Source: an uncultured Mailhella sp.
Lineage (GTDB): Bacteria; Desulfobacterota; Desulfovibrionia; Desulfovibrionales; Desulfovibrionaceae
Assembly: GCA_944324085.1 (NCBI GenBank)
Contig: CALUUX010000003.1
Span: forward strand, 120,219-184,218
Reading direction: 5' to 3'
Length of the DNA: 64,000 nt
The notes below the pieces were generated by a model. It saw only the letters and a program-made list of their open reading frames with translations. It was not told the origin of the DNA and ran no database searches. The position numbers and the translations under genes are program-made. Below are positions 17,263-28,323 of the stretch, in pieces. Numbering within the stretch: the first letter of the stretch is position 1; every line of letters starts with the position of its first letter.

Positions 17263-17855
17263 GCTGTTCCCCTTGAGGTTGTTGCGTCGGAACTCGGCGT
17301 CGGTAGGGAGACGTTGGAGAAAAGGGGGGCGACGTTGTGAGCGTGCGCTCCGGGGCGCGCGCGTCGGGAAAATTTTAAGACGTAAGGCGTTCGTTTCTTC
17401 GGCCGGGGCGCGGAGAGATCGATGGCGGCTTGGTGGGATAAGAAGCGCGGAGAAGATCGGAAGAAGGTGCGGTCGCGCGCTCGGAAGTCTCGGAGCCGCG
17501 CGTCCGTCTTTTTGAAAAGAAACGCGGGGATTCCGACGGGGGAATGGATCGGCAGAGGAAGTTCTGAAGGCAGAGAGAAGGGAATGCGCTGCGCTGACCC
17601 TGACATGGAGCCCATCCGGACATGTGTTGAACGAGGATCGTTAATCTGAGGCGGATATTCCGCCGTTTAGGGAATATATATAGCAGAGAGCGTCGAAAAC
17701 TTCTACTTTTAATTTATCGTTGCTCGTCACGAGTTATGCTGAACGCGAAGCCGCGGCGCGAGGGGGAACGGGAAGGTCGCGCGAAGCCTGGAAAAACGGA
17801 GGACGGTGGCGTCGAAAGACGATGGATAAGGGGGCCGGGCGTTGTTCCGGCAAGG
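17263..17855. other. Gene-free interval upstream of rfbA
   Basis: 593 bp with no convincing gene; the short open frames here lack ribosome-binding sites and recognisable protein features. The 17650-17720 stretch is AT-richer and contains a TATATA -10-like box with a dyad next to it. The rest is GC-rich spacer, including the region downstream of rlpA, where no intrinsic terminator was found. Confidence 0.45.
17650..17682 (-). promoter_or_regulatory. Candidate rfbA promoter with adjacent dyad
   Basis: On the minus strand a TATATA hexamer (17682-17677) is followed after about 12 bases by a perfect 6-bp dyad (GGCGGA/TCCGCC around TAT, 17650-17664), at the expected transcription start. The -35 region is poor. 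Placement suggests an operator, but this is inference. Confidence 0.35.
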
Positions 17856-18581
17856 CTACTCCGCGATGACGAAGAGTCCGCGATACCTGAGGCTCAGGGA
17901 ACGCGCCGTCCGTTCCGCGATCGAACGGGAGTGATAGGGACCGAGCTGCACGAAGTTCAGGTCGTTGCCGTCGTGACGGGCGATGCGGCAGCCGTACCCC
18001 TGCGTGCGCATGAAGTCCGCGAGATTGACGGCCCGGGGGCGTTCGCGGAACGAGCCTATCTGAACGTAGAACAGTCCCAGCATGTCGCCGTCGGGCGTGA
18101 GCACGGAGGGTTCCTGGTCGTCTTCGAGGGCGATGAGGCGCACCCGCGCGGTGCCTTTGCCAAGCATGCCCAGATCCTTGGCGGCGGCGCGGGAAAGGTC
18201 GATGACGCGGCTGTCAACGAAGGGGCCTCGATCATTGACGCGCACTTCGGTCATTCTGCCGTTTTCAAGATTGATCACGCGAAGGCGCGTGCCGAAGGGC
18301 AACAGCTTGTGCGCGGCGGTCATGGCGTTTTGATTGTATCGCTCGCCGTTGGAGGTTTTTTTGCCGTGAAAGCCCGGTCCGTACCAGGAGGCCACGCCGG
18401 TTTCCACGAAGTCCCGCGCGGACTTCAGCGGATAATAGGTTTTGCCGCGCACCGTATAGGCGCTGGTGCCGCGGTAGCGGCCGTTCTGATATCCGACGTT
18501 GCGGGTGGAGCAGCCGCCGGCGAGGATCGCCATGATGAGGAGACAGAAAAGCGCGAAAAGCGGACGTGGCGTGCTGGACAT
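17856..18581 (-). CDS. rlpA: Septal ring lytic transglycosylase RlpA (lipoprotein)
   Basis: A 241-residue outer-membrane lipoprotein that cleaves denuded glycan strands at the septum. The N-terminal signal ends in the lipobox 'ILAGGC'. A double-psi beta-barrel domain carries 'ASWYGPGFHGKKTSNGE' and 'VRVNDRGPF'. The C-terminal SPOR domain begins at 'FYVQIGSF' (last about 75 residues) and binds peptidoglycan. A 100-codon upstream extension is open but reads through secA leader DNA; the ATG at 18581 begins the signal sequence. It is divergent from secA. Confidence 0.92.
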   Translation of the reverse strand: MSSTPRPLFALFCLLIMAILAGGCSTRNVGYQNGRYRGTSAYTVRGKTYYPLKSARDFVETGVASWYGPGFHGKKTSNGERYNQNAMTAAHKLLPFGTRLRVINLENGRMTEVRVNDRGPFVDSRVIDLSRAAAKDLGMLGKGTARVRLIALEDDQEPSVLTPDGDMLGLFYVQIGSFRERPRAVNLADFMRTQGYGCRIARHDGNDLNFVQLGPYHSRSIAERTARSLSLRYRGLFVIAE

Positions 18582-18840
18582 TGGAATATCTGCCTGAAGC
18601 GAAAGGAAGCCCGGAGTGCGGCGCGGAGGGCGTTCGCCATCGGGCCGGATGGAGTCATCATGATGTATGCGTGGGTATTTGTCCAGCGGGCGTTTTGGCG
18701 CCGACCGTTTGACGCGTGATAACGCGGAACGGGCCCCTTTCCCGGCAAAATATGGTGAAAAGGGGAAAATGACCATTTGCCAAACACAAAGGCATGACTT
18801 ATCTTCTGCCTTGTTCCAACGATTTTTTCTGGAGATACCC

Positions 18841-21543
18841 ATGATCGAGTTCCTGATCGGCAAAATATTCGGCACCCGCAATGAACGTTATCTTCGTTCT
18901 CTGCGTCCCAAGTTGAGAAAATGCAACGCGCTCGAACCGCAGATGAAGGCTCTTTCCGATGAGGAAATCCCCGCCAAGCTGGCGGAATATCGCGATCAGG
19001 TGCAGAACGGCGGCCGTTCGCTGGATGACGTGCTGCCGGAAGTGTTCGCGCTGGTGCGCGAGGCGTCGTCCCGCGTTATGGGCATGCGCCATTACGACGT
19101 GCAGTTGGTGGGCGGCATGGTTCTGCACGCGGGCAAGATTGCGGAAATGAAGACCGGCGAAGGCAAGACTCTTGTGGCCACGCTGCCCGTGGTGCTCAAC
19201 GCGCTTTCCGGAAAGGGCGTTCATGTGGTGACCGTGAACGACTACCTCGCCCGACGCGACGCGGAATGGATGGGCCGCCTGTACAACTTCCTCGGTCTTT
19301 CCGTGGGCGTCATCGTGCAGGGACTGAACGACGATGAACGCAAGGCCGCCTACGCCTGCGACATCACCTACGGCACCAACAACGAATTCGGCTTCGACTA
19401 TCTGCGCGACAACATGAAATTTTATGCCGAGCAGCTGGTGCAGCGCGGTCATAATTTCGCCATCGTGGACGAAGTGGACTCCATTCTTATCGACGAAGCC
19501 CGCACTCCGCTCATCATTTCCGGCGCGAGCGACGAATCCACCGAACTGTACCAGGCCATGGACGCCGTGGTGCGCCAGCTCAAGGCCGAAGAGGACTACA
19601 CGCTGGACGAAAAGTCCAAGACGGCCATGCTGACCGACGCCGGCGTGGCGAAATGCGAAAAAATACTCGGCATTGAGAATCTTTTCGATCCGGGCAGCAT
19701 TGCTTATCAGCATCATATTCTTCAGTCGCTCAAGGCGCATCACTGCTTCAATCGCGATGTGGATTACATTGTGAGCGATGAAGGCAAGGTGGTCATCGTT
19801 GACGAATTTACGGGCCGTCTCATGCCCGGACGCCGTTTCAGCGACGGCCTGCATCAGGCTCTGGAAGCCAAGGAAGGCGTGAAGGTGGAGGCGGAGAACC
19901 AGACGCTCGCCAGCATCACCTTCCAGAACTATTTCCGCATGTACGACAAACTGGCGGGCATGACCGGCACGGCGCAGACCGAAGCCGTGGAATTTGACCA
20001 GATCTATCATCTGGAAACCATCACCATCCCCACCAACAAGCCCATGATCCGCAAGGATCTGCCGGATCTTATCTTCCGCACGCAGCGGGAAAAGTATCAG
20101 GCCATCATTGAGTCCATCAAGGAGCTGTACAAGACCGGTCAGCCTGTGCTCGTGGGCACCATCTCCATTGAGACGTCCGAGCTTTTGTCCTCCATGCTCA
20201 AGAAGGAGGGCGTGCCGCACAGCGTGCTGAACGCCAAGCATCATGCCGAGGAAGCCGCCATTGTGGCGCAGGCCGGTCAGAAGGGGCATGTGACCATCGC
20301 CACCAACATGGCCGGTCGAGGCACCGATATCGTGCTCGGAGAAGGCGTCAAGGAGCTGGGCGGTCTGCACATTCTCGGCACGGAACGCCACGAAAGCCGC
20401 CGCATCGACAATCAGCTGCGCGGCCGTTCCGGCCGTCAGGGCGATCCTGGTTCTTCCCGTTTCTATTTGTCGCTGGAAGACAACCTCATGCGCATTTTCG
20501 GTTCGGAGCGCATTTCCGGCCTCATGGAAAAGCTGGGCATGAAGGAAGGCGAACCCATTGAAAACCGCATGGTTTCCAAGGCCATCGAAAACGCGCAGAA
20601 GCGCGTGGAAGGCCACAACTTTGAAATCCGCAAGACGCTGCTCGACTACGACAACGTCATGAACCAGCAGCGTGAGGTCATCTACACGTTGCGGCGCGAT
20701 CTCATGCAGTTGCCCGATGTGGAAGGCGTGCTTTTCGATTTCGTGGACGAAGTGCTCGACAATATCTACGCGCCTGTGGAAGCCCATAAGGAAGCCCCTG
20801 ACGCGCAGATGTGCGCAGAGGTCAACAGTCGTCTTCTGGAAACGCTCAACATCGCGCGCGCCATGCCCGAGATGACCATGAGCGCCATTCCTTCCCGCGA
20901 GCAGACGCGCGAGGCCGTGAAAAAGATCTTCCAGGAACTTCGCGAAGAAGCCGGCCCCGTGTACAACGACATTCTGCGGTATTTCCTGCTGGAGTCGCTG
21001 GATCGCTGCTGGAAGGATCATCTGCGCGCCATGGATTACCTGCGTGAAGGCATCGGTCTGCGCGGCTACGCGCAGCGGGATCCGAAGCGCGAATATCAGA
21101 GCGAAGGCCTTTCCATGTTCAAGGAAATGCTGTTCCGCATCCATGAGGGCGCGCTGACGTCTCTGACCCACGTTCGCATGAAGCGAGTGGAGCCTGAGGA
21201 AAATCCGGAAGGCGGAGAGCCGGAAGCCGAGAGCGCGAACGCACAGCCTGAAGAAGCGCAGCCTGTGGAAAGCGGAACGGAGAACGTTCCCGCCGAAGAA
21301 GCCGTCGAGCCGGAACAGAAGCCGGCCGAACCGGAAGCTCCCGCGGCTCAGCCCGAGCAACCCAAGGCGGAACCCACGCTGAATTTGCGTCATAAGACCG
21401 ATCCCGCCGCCATGGGCGACGGCGGAGCTTCCGCAAAACAGGAAGAGCGTCACGTCTATAACGGCGTGAAGGTGGGGCGGAACGATCCGTGTCCGTGCGG
21501 CAGCGGCAAAAAGTTTAAGAAGTGCTGCGGAAGAAATCTGTAG
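18841..21543 (+). CDS. secA: Protein translocase subunit SecA
   Basis: A 900-residue ATPase driving preproteins through SecYEG at the inner membrane. Walker A 'GEGKT' is at 106-110, and '[20 protein letters not shown]' is the DEAD-like motif II region. '[10 protein letters not shown]' and '[14 protein letters not shown]' belong to NBD2. The C-terminal zinc-binding [13 protein letters not shown] has cysteines 884, 886, 895 and 896. Between the core and this zinc motif is an unusually long Glu/Pro/Ala-rich linker of about 80 residues. GGAG precedes the ATG at 18841; the frame upstream is open but lacks family similarity. A strong terminator follows. Confidence 0.98.
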   Translation: MIEFLIGKIFGTRNERYLRSLRPKLRKCNALEPQMKALSDEEIPAKLAEYRDQVQNGGRSLDDVLPEVFALVREASSRVMGMRHYDVQLVGGMVLHAGKIAEMKTGEGKTLVATLPVVLNALSGKGVHVVTVNDYLARRDAEWMGRLYNFLGLSVGVIVQGLNDDERKAAYACDITYGTNNEFGFDYLRDNMKFYAEQLVQRGHNFAIVDEVDSILIDEARTPLIISGASDESTELYQAMDAVVRQLKAEEDYTLDEKSKTAMLTDAGVAKCEKILGIENLFDPGSIAYQHHILQSLKAHHCFNRDVDYIVSDEGKVVIVDEFTGRLMPGRRFSDGLHQALEAKEGVKVEAENQTLASITFQNYFRMYDKLAGMTGTAQTEAVEFDQIYHLETITIPTNKPMIRKDLPDLIFRTQREKYQAIIESIKELYKTGQPVLVGTISIETSELLSSMLKKEGVPHSVLNAKHHAEEAAIVAQAGQKGHVTIATNMAGRGTDIVLGEGVKELGGLHILGTERHESRRIDNQLRGRSGRQGDPGSSRFYLSLEDNLMRIFGSERISGLMEKLGMKEGEPIENRMVSKAIENAQKRVEGHNFEIRKTLLDYDNVMNQQREVIYTLRRDLMQLPDVEGVLFDFVDEVLDNIYAPVEAHKEAPDAQMCAEVNSRLLETLNIARAMPEMTMSAIPSREQTREAVKKIFQELREEAGPVYNDILRYFLLESLDRCWKDHLRAMDYLREGIGLRGYAQRDPKREYQSEGLSMFKEMLFRIHEGALTSLTHVRMKRVEPEENPEGGEPEAESANAQPEEAQPVESGTENVPAEEAVEPEQKPAEPEAPAAQPEQPKAEPTLNLRHKTDPAAMGDGGASAKQEERHVYNGVKVGRNDPCPCGSGKKFKKCCGRNL

Positions 21544-21551
21544 CGACAACG

Positions 21552-21590
21552 AATCCCTATGGAGCCTTGCGTTCCGTGGGGATTTTTTTT
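21552..21590 (+). terminator. Rho-independent terminator after secA
   Basis: Eleven-base-pair stem (AATCCCTATGG against CCGTGGGGATT, two G:T pairs), loop of about 11 bases, then eight T residues, starting 9 bp after the stop codon. Confidence 0.85.
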
Positions 21591-21748
21591 GCTGCGCGTT
21601 CCGCGCTTGAGTGAAGCGACTTTGCCCAGCGGGCGGGGAAGACGGGCGCAGGATGACGCGGTTGGAACGCGACAAGGTTTGGTGGAGAGCGTCGTTTCGC
21701 GTTGCGTTCGGAACGCTCGGAAGACGTCAGGTGAAGAGGGGAGAAAGC

Positions 21749-22291
21749 ATGATACGCAAGGCGAACGTTCGCGACATTGACGCGGTGGAACGTCATTATG
21801 ACGAATTGCTGGCCTTTGAGGCGGAATACGGAACCCGCACCAACTGGAAGCCCGGCGTGTATCCTACCCGACGCGTGGCGGAAGGCGGCGTGGAGGACGG
21901 TTCTCTGTTCGTCATGGAGGAGAATGGGGAGCTGCGCGCCAGCATGTTGCTCAATCACGTTCAGCTGGAATCGTACGCTGTCATTCCCTGGGCGTACGAG
22001 GCGGAGCCGGAACGGGTGCTGGTCATTCACACGCTTTGCGTGCCGCCGTCGCAGGCAGGAAGGGGCGTGGGCTCGCGCATGGTGCGCTTCGCTCTGGAGG
22101 AGGCGTCGCGCCGCGGCTGCGAGACGCTGCGTCTCGATACTTGGGAGCATAACGAACCGGCCGCGAAGCTTTACGGACGGCTGGGGTTCCGCTACGCCGG
22201 AAAAACGGCGGTGCTGTTCGCCGGGGCCATTGCCGAGAATTTGATTTTCTTTGAAAAGCGCGTCGATCGCGCGTCGGACGGGAGCGCGTAA
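21749..22291 (+). CDS. GNAT family N-acetyltransferase
   Basis: A 180-residue acetyltransferase. The acetyl-CoA-binding motif A is 'VLVIHTLCVPPSQAGRGVGSRMV' in the middle of the protein (Q/R-x-x-G-x-G type: QAGRGVG), followed by 'CETLRLDTWEHNEPAAKLYGRLGF' (motif B). The substrate could be a small molecule or a protein N-terminus; this is not predictable. ATG at 21749 is supported by GGGGAG; the open upstream extension is not. It is monocistronic between two terminators. Confidence 0.88.
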   Translation: MIRKANVRDIDAVERHYDELLAFEAEYGTRTNWKPGVYPTRRVAEGGVEDGSLFVMEENGELRASMLLNHVQLESYAVIPWAYEAEPERVLVIHTLCVPPSQAGRGVGSRMVRFALEEASRRGCETLRLDTWEHNEPAAKLYGRLGFRYAGKTAVLFAGAIAENLIFFEKRVDRASDGSA

Positions 22292-22409
22292 ACATTCCCG
22301 GCGACGCCTCGCTGCGGAAGACGCGGAGCCGGTCGGCTCTAGGTCGGCGGGGCGCGTTGAGGGAACGTCGATGGGCGTTTTCGTCGAGGTCGACATTTTT
22401 TGAAAAGAG

Positions 22410-22444
22410 AAAAGCCATCGGAATGTTTATCCCGATGGCTTTTT
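22410..22444. terminator. Bidirectional terminator between the GNAT gene and pyrG
   Basis: Stem of about 12 bp (AAAAGCCATCGG/CCGATGGCTTTT), nine- to ten-base loop, with T-runs on both strands, placed between two convergent genes. Confidence 0.85.
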
Positions 22445-22509
22445 ATCTGAGCGTGCCGGTGAGGCGCGGCTGTCCGCGCCTCAGGAAACGCTGCTCCGCA
22501 GTCGTTCCG

Positions 22510-24171
<1,662 letters not shown>

Positions 24172-24413
24172 CTATGAAAATGATAGGAAGTTTAAAATAA
24201 TAAACGCACCCTCCGGCTCGTTTTCAGCGGAAAGGCACCCCTGATGACGCATTGCGCTCTTGTCCCTTATACTTGATCCCCACGTCGAAAGAAAGCACTA
24301 AATTATGCCTTCGAAAAATTTTTCCCCTGGCCAGGCGAGGACGCGTTCGCGCCGGAGGAACGTCGCGTTTTGCCGAGCCGGGCGTCGGCGGCGGGGAGCG
24401 GCATGGTCGCGCA

Positions 24414-25187
24414 TTACCGCGCCGCGTTTTCTTCCCAGCGTTTTCGGCTTCTGTCGATTTTCTTTTTCACGCCGGCCCAGGTTTTTCCCTTCAGGAAAGA
24501 GCGGGGAAACGCTTCCTGCATGGCGAGCAGGACGTCCGTCGTGACGGTGAACGAAAGTTCGTCCACGCCCATAAAAGGACGGCAGGAAGGATCGGCTCCT
24601 CCGATGACGGCTTTTTTCAGTCCTCTGCGGCGATACGTGAGTGGCCAGGCGAAAATATTGGCGCAGCCGGAACCGAACGGCATGGCCACGGCGTCGTGAT
24701 CGTCCAGGGCGAAGCCGGCGAGCATGGCGAGTCCGGTGAGCGTTTCTCCCCGGCAGTGAAAGACGGCGAGAAGCGGTTCTTCTCCCTCGCGGAAGAGGGA
24801 AAGCGGTTTTGCCGCGCAGAACGGCGCGGGCGCGGGACGGACGTCGAGGTCTTTCAAAAAACGGCGCATGGAGTCCGGGGCGGGAAGATAGCGTTCTCCT
24901 TCCTGTCCCTGCCAGCCCGTGGTCACGAAATGGACGATGCGTTCCGGCGCGGGCAGCGCGTAGCCGAGATAGACCCATCCGCCCATGCAGCCGACGACGT
25001 CGGCGGAAAAATGAACGCTTGTTTTTTTGGCGCGCGCCATGCGCAGGTAGTTGACGATACAGGCGTGTCCCGAGTCCGGAGCGGGAGTGAGGGACGTATC
25101 CGGCGCGTTTTCGGCATAAGTGACGCCCAGCGGTTCTTCGCAGCCGAGCAGGTCGAACATGTCCTGAAGGCGTTTGTGGTCAAGCAT
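24414..25187 (-). CDS. DUF169 domain protein
   Basis: A 257-residue soluble protein of the DUF169 family: 'EPLGVTYAE' near the start, 'CIVNYLRMARAK' and 'CMGGWVYLGY' cysteine-containing blocks, and 'GSGCANIFAWPL' near the middle. Such proteins are common in anaerobes and archaea, and their conserved cysteines suggest metal or Fe-S binding. Function is unknown. ATG at 25187 has AGGGAG upstream; six more codons are open beyond it. It is separated from the haem genes by about 230 bp. Confidence 0.82.
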   Translation of the reverse strand: MLDHKRLQDMFDLLGCEEPLGVTYAENAPDTSLTPAPDSGHACIVNYLRMARAKKTSVHFSADVVGCMGGWVYLGYALPAPERIVHFVTTGWQGQEGERYLPAPDSMRRFLKDLDVRPAPAPFCAAKPLSLFREGEEPLLAVFHCRGETLTGLAMLAGFALDDHDAVAMPFGSGCANIFAWPLTYRRRGLKKAVIGGADPSCRPFMGVDELSFTVTTDVLLAMQEAFPRSFLKGKTWAGVKKKIDRSRKRWEENAAR

Positions 25188-25418
25188 GTCGGCTCCCTGT
25201 GACAAGATACGCGGAATGATAAAGCGTACAGAAGAGAAGGAGCGGTGTCAATGCGGCGCGAACGCGGCTGAACCGTTGGAGACGCTTGGAGCGGAGAGGG
25301 AAGCGATGCCTGGGAAGGGGAGGGAGAGAAGAAAAGGAGAGAAAAGGCGGAAAGCGTTTTTGAGGGAAAGGCGGGGAGAAAGGGGAAATGCGGACGCTTC
25401 CTTTCCCCCGCCCCGCTT

Positions 25419-25886
25419 CTATTCTTCCATGGGGAAGTCCACGCGGATCTTGAACAGTTTTTCCGCGGGCAGATTCATGACGGGCACGCCCGTGCGCTCT
25501 TCGATGCCCTTGATGGTGGCGCACACGTCGTCCCAGGAGGGGCCGATGAGCGTGAACCAGACGTTGAATTCATGGTTGCGCAAGTAGTTGTGCGTCACGC
25601 CGGGCAGGGCGTTGACGTCGGCTATGAAGGCGTCCAGCCTGTCTTCGGGCACATGAGCCCCGCACAGCGTGGAGCGGAAGCCCAGCTTGGTGGACTGGAA
25701 ATTGGCGCCCAGCCGGCGGATGATCTTTTTTTCCTTCATGGCTTTCACGCGGGCGAGAACTTCTTCTTCGGCAATGCCGAGTCGTTCGCCCAGAGCGGCG
25801 TAGGGTCGGGGAACCAGCGGAAAGTCCGTCTGGATGATGTCCAGCAGTTTTCTGTCGATGGCGTCCAGGTTTTCGATCTGAGACAT
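25419..25886 (-). CDS. Siroheme decarboxylase subunit (AhbA/AhbB, Lrp-AsnC type)
   Basis: A 155-residue protein with an N-terminal AsnC-type helix-turn-helix (LDAIDRKLLDIIQ...YAALGERLG) and a C-terminal ferredoxin-like domain with 'GVTHNYLRNHEFNVWFTL'. This is the pattern of the siroheme decarboxylases that convert siroheme to 12,18-didecarboxysiroheme. The known enzyme is an AhbA-AhbB heterodimer; only one subunit gene is seen here, and its class (A or B) was not resolved. AAGGAG precedes the ATG at 25886. It lies downstream of ahbD and hemB on the same strand, supporting a role in haem synthesis and not in gene regulation. Confidence 0.88.
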   Translation of the reverse strand: MSQIENLDAIDRKLLDIIQTDFPLVPRPYAALGERLGIAEEEVLARVKAMKEKKIIRRLGANFQSTKLGFRSTLCGAHVPEDRLDAFIADVNALPGVTHNYLRNHEFNVWFTLIGPSWDDVCATIKGIEERTGVPVMNLPAEKLFKIRVDFPMEE

Positions 25887-26007
25887 GCCGTTCTCCTTGG
25901 GGCGCGGCCGCGCCGCGGGATGGCCGGAGAGTTTCCGGAAGATGGGGAGCCCGTCCCGCGCCATGCGGAACGGGCTCCGGAACGCGAATCTCGCGTGAGG
26001 ATCGGAG

Positions 26008-27186
26008 TTATTTGGCGGCCTTCGGCGTATACAGGCACAGGGGTTCCTGGGCCATGGGGTCGTCGGTCATGCTGTAGGCGCGGGCACGGCATCCGCCGCA
26101 CACCTTGTGGTATTCGCACACGCCGCATTTGCCCTTGTACGCGCTCTGGTCGCGGAACTTGAGGAACCACGGAGTCTTTTTCCAGAGTTCGGGGAAGGGC
26201 GTGTCGCGCACGTTGCCGCAATCCAGCGTGAGGTAGCCGCACGGCTGGAGCTGTCCGGTATGACTGATGAAGCAGAAGCCCGTGCCGCCGAGGCAACCGC
26301 GGGTCATGGCGTCCATGCCGAAGTTTTCCATGTTCACGGAGACCCCTTCCTCATGGGCGCGCTGGCGCATGATGCGGTAATAGTGCGGCGCGCAGGTGGC
26401 CTTGAGATGCATGGAGGTCGTTTTGCGGAAGTCATAGAACCAGTGAAGGACTTCTTCGTACTCCTCGGCGGAGATGACCTCTTCCTGAATCTCGGCGGCC
26501 CTGCCCATGGGCACCAGGAGGAAGATGTGCCAGGCCACGGCGCCGATGCTCTCGCACAGATGGAAGATGTCCCTGAACGAGTGCAGGTTGCTCTTCGTGA
26601 CCGTGGTGTTGATCTGGAATTCCACGCCTTCGGCCTTGAGGTATTCAATGCCGCGCATGGAAGCGTCGAACGCGCCGGGCACGCCGCGGAAGGCGTCGTG
26701 GCTGGCGGCGTCGGCTCCGTCGATGGAAATGGAACAACGCTGGAAGCCGGCTTCCCTGATTTTGCGGGCGTTTTCCGGCGTGATGAGCGTGCCGTTGGGC
26801 GACATGACGCAGCGCAGTCCCTTGTCGCGGGCGTAGGCGGCCAGTTCATACACGTCGGGGCGCATCATGGGATCGCCGCCGGTGAAGATGATGATGGGGT
26901 CGCCCACCTCGGGGAAGGTGTCGATGAGAGCCTTGGCTTCCGCCGTGGAGAGTTCTCCCGGATAGGGTTCGGGATGGGCCTCGGCGCGGCAGTGCTTGCA
27001 GGCCAGGTTGCAGGAACGCGTCACTTCCCAGGCGATGAGGCGGCACTTGGGGGAACCGTCGGGCAGAAAGCGAGGTTTGCCTGTGGCGGGATGACCGCCG
27101 GGGGGTCCGTCGGGGATGCGGCCCATGGGATGGCCTCCGGGATGGCAGGCCCCCAGCGAGGACATGGCGGAGTCGTGGCCGTTCAT
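26008..27186 (-). CDS. ahbD: Haem synthase AhbD (radical SAM, SPASM)
   Basis: A 392-residue radical SAM enzyme that oxidatively decarboxylates the propionates of Fe-coproporphyrin III to give haem b. The CxxxCxxC cluster motif is Cys59, Cys63, Cys66 (SCNLACKHC). A C-terminal SPASM-like region binds an auxiliary Fe-S cluster (CGYLTLDCG...CGVCEYHKVCGGC). The first about 45 residues are rich in His, Gly and Pro and precede the usual start of homology, a possible metal-binding extension. Its ATG overlaps the hemB stop (TGATG), so the two are translationally coupled. Confidence 0.93.
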   Translation of the reverse strand: MNGHDSAMSSLGACHPGGHPMGRIPDGPPGGHPATGKPRFLPDGSPKCRLIAWEVTRSCNLACKHCRAEAHPEPYPGELSTAEAKALIDTFPEVGDPIIIFTGGDPMMRPDVYELAAYARDKGLRCVMSPNGTLITPENARKIREAGFQRCSISIDGADAASHDAFRGVPGAFDASMRGIEYLKAEGVEFQINTTVTKSNLHSFRDIFHLCESIGAVAWHIFLLVPMGRAAEIQEEVISAEEYEEVLHWFYDFRKTTSMHLKATCAPHYYRIMRQRAHEEGVSVNMENFGMDAMTRGCLGGTGFCFISHTGQLQPCGYLTLDCGNVRDTPFPELWKKTPWFLKFRDQSAYKGKCGVCEYHKVCGGCRARAYSMTDDPMAQEPLCLYTPKAAK

Positions 27187-28184
27187 CAGCGAATCCAGCC
27201 TTCGCGGAGAGCCTCCACGGCGAAGTAGGTGATGATCATCTTCGAGCCGGAACGCTTGAGGCCGAGGAGAGATTCCATGATGACGGCCTTGCGGTCGATC
27301 CAGCCGTTCTGGGCGGCGGCGCAGATAAGAGAGTATTCGCCGCTCACCTGATAGGAGACCAGCGGAACGTCGAAGCTGTCGTGCATGAGGCGGATGATGT
27401 CCTGATAGGGGCCGGCGGGCTTGACGATGAACATGTCCGCGCCTTCGTCAATGTCGGCCTGCATTTCGCGCAGAGCTTCCTGGGCGTTGCCGGGATCCAT
27501 CTGATAGGTGCGGCGGTCGCCGAAATGAGGCGTGGATTCCGCGGCGTCGCGGAAGGGACCGTAGTAGGCGGAAGCGTACTTCACGGCGTAGGACATGATG
27601 GGAGTTTCTTCGAATCCGGCTTTGTCCAGAGCGGTGCGCAGGGCGAGCACTCGGCCGTCCATCATGTCGGAAGGCGCGATGATGTCGGCGCCGGCCTCGG
27701 CCTGAGAAACCGCGGTCTTGGCCAGCAGATCCAGGGTCTGGTCATTGAGGACGTGGCCGGTTTTGTCGCCGTCGGCGATGATGCCGCAATGGCCGTGGGA
27801 GGTGTACTCGCAGAGGCACAGATCGGTGACCACGATGAGATCGGGCCAGTGCTTTTTTATCATGCGCGTGGCGCGCTGCACGATGCCGTCCTTGGCGTAC
27901 GCGCCGGAACCCACGGGGTCCTTGGACGCGGGAATGCCGAAAAGCAGCACGGCGCGCAGGCCGAGCTTCACGGCTTCGCCGATTTCCTTTTCCAGTTCAG
28001 CCAGAGAAAGCTGATACTGGCCGGGCATGGAGGCGATGGGCTGACGGAAGGATTCGTCGGGCGTGTCCACCACGAAGTAGGGCATGATGAGATCGGCGGA
28101 AGACAGAGAGGTTTCGCGAACCATGTCGCGAAGGGCGGGGGTGCGGCGCAGACGGCGGCCGCGATGGAAGGAAAGTTCGGTCAT
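27186..28184 (-). CDS. hemB: Porphobilinogen synthase (delta-aminolevulinic acid dehydratase)
   Basis: A 332-residue enzyme condensing two 5-aminolevulinate molecules. The active-site lysines lie in '[17 protein letters not shown]' and '[14 protein letters not shown]'. The metal site reads '[14 protein letters not shown]', a cysteine-rich zinc-type site. ATG at 28184 ([13 protein letters not shown]) has AAAGGA upstream and gives the family N-terminus; 24 further codons upstream are open. It supplies precursor for the siroheme-to-haem genes that follow. Confidence 0.96.
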   Translation of the reverse strand: MTELSFHRGRRLRRTPALRDMVRETSLSSADLIMPYFVVDTPDESFRQPIASMPGQYQLSLAELEKEIGEAVKLGLRAVLLFGIPASKDPVGSGAYAKDGIVQRATRMIKKHWPDLIVVTDLCLCEYTSHGHCGIIADGDKTGHVLNDQTLDLLAKTAVSQAEAGADIIAPSDMMDGRVLALRTALDKAGFEETPIMSYAVKYASAYYGPFRDAAESTPHFGDRRTYQMDPGNAQEALREMQADIDEGADMFIVKPAGPYQDIIRLMHDSFDVPLVSYQVSGEYSLICAAAQNGWIDRKAVIMESLLGLKRSGSKMIITYFAVEALREGWIR

Positions 28185-28323
28185 GTCAATATCCTTTGCG
28201 CCCCAGGAGGCGCGTCGACGGTCTATGAAAACGTGAAGGAAGATAACACCGCCCACGGACTTTGAAAAGGGCCGTAGTCACGTTTCGCGCGGCGGGAAAA
28301 GACGGACTTCCCGAAGCGGGCTT

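Noticed and set aside
18799..21675. 958-codon open frame opposite secA
   Set aside because: Antisense shadow of a certain secA; no ribosome-binding site or domain.
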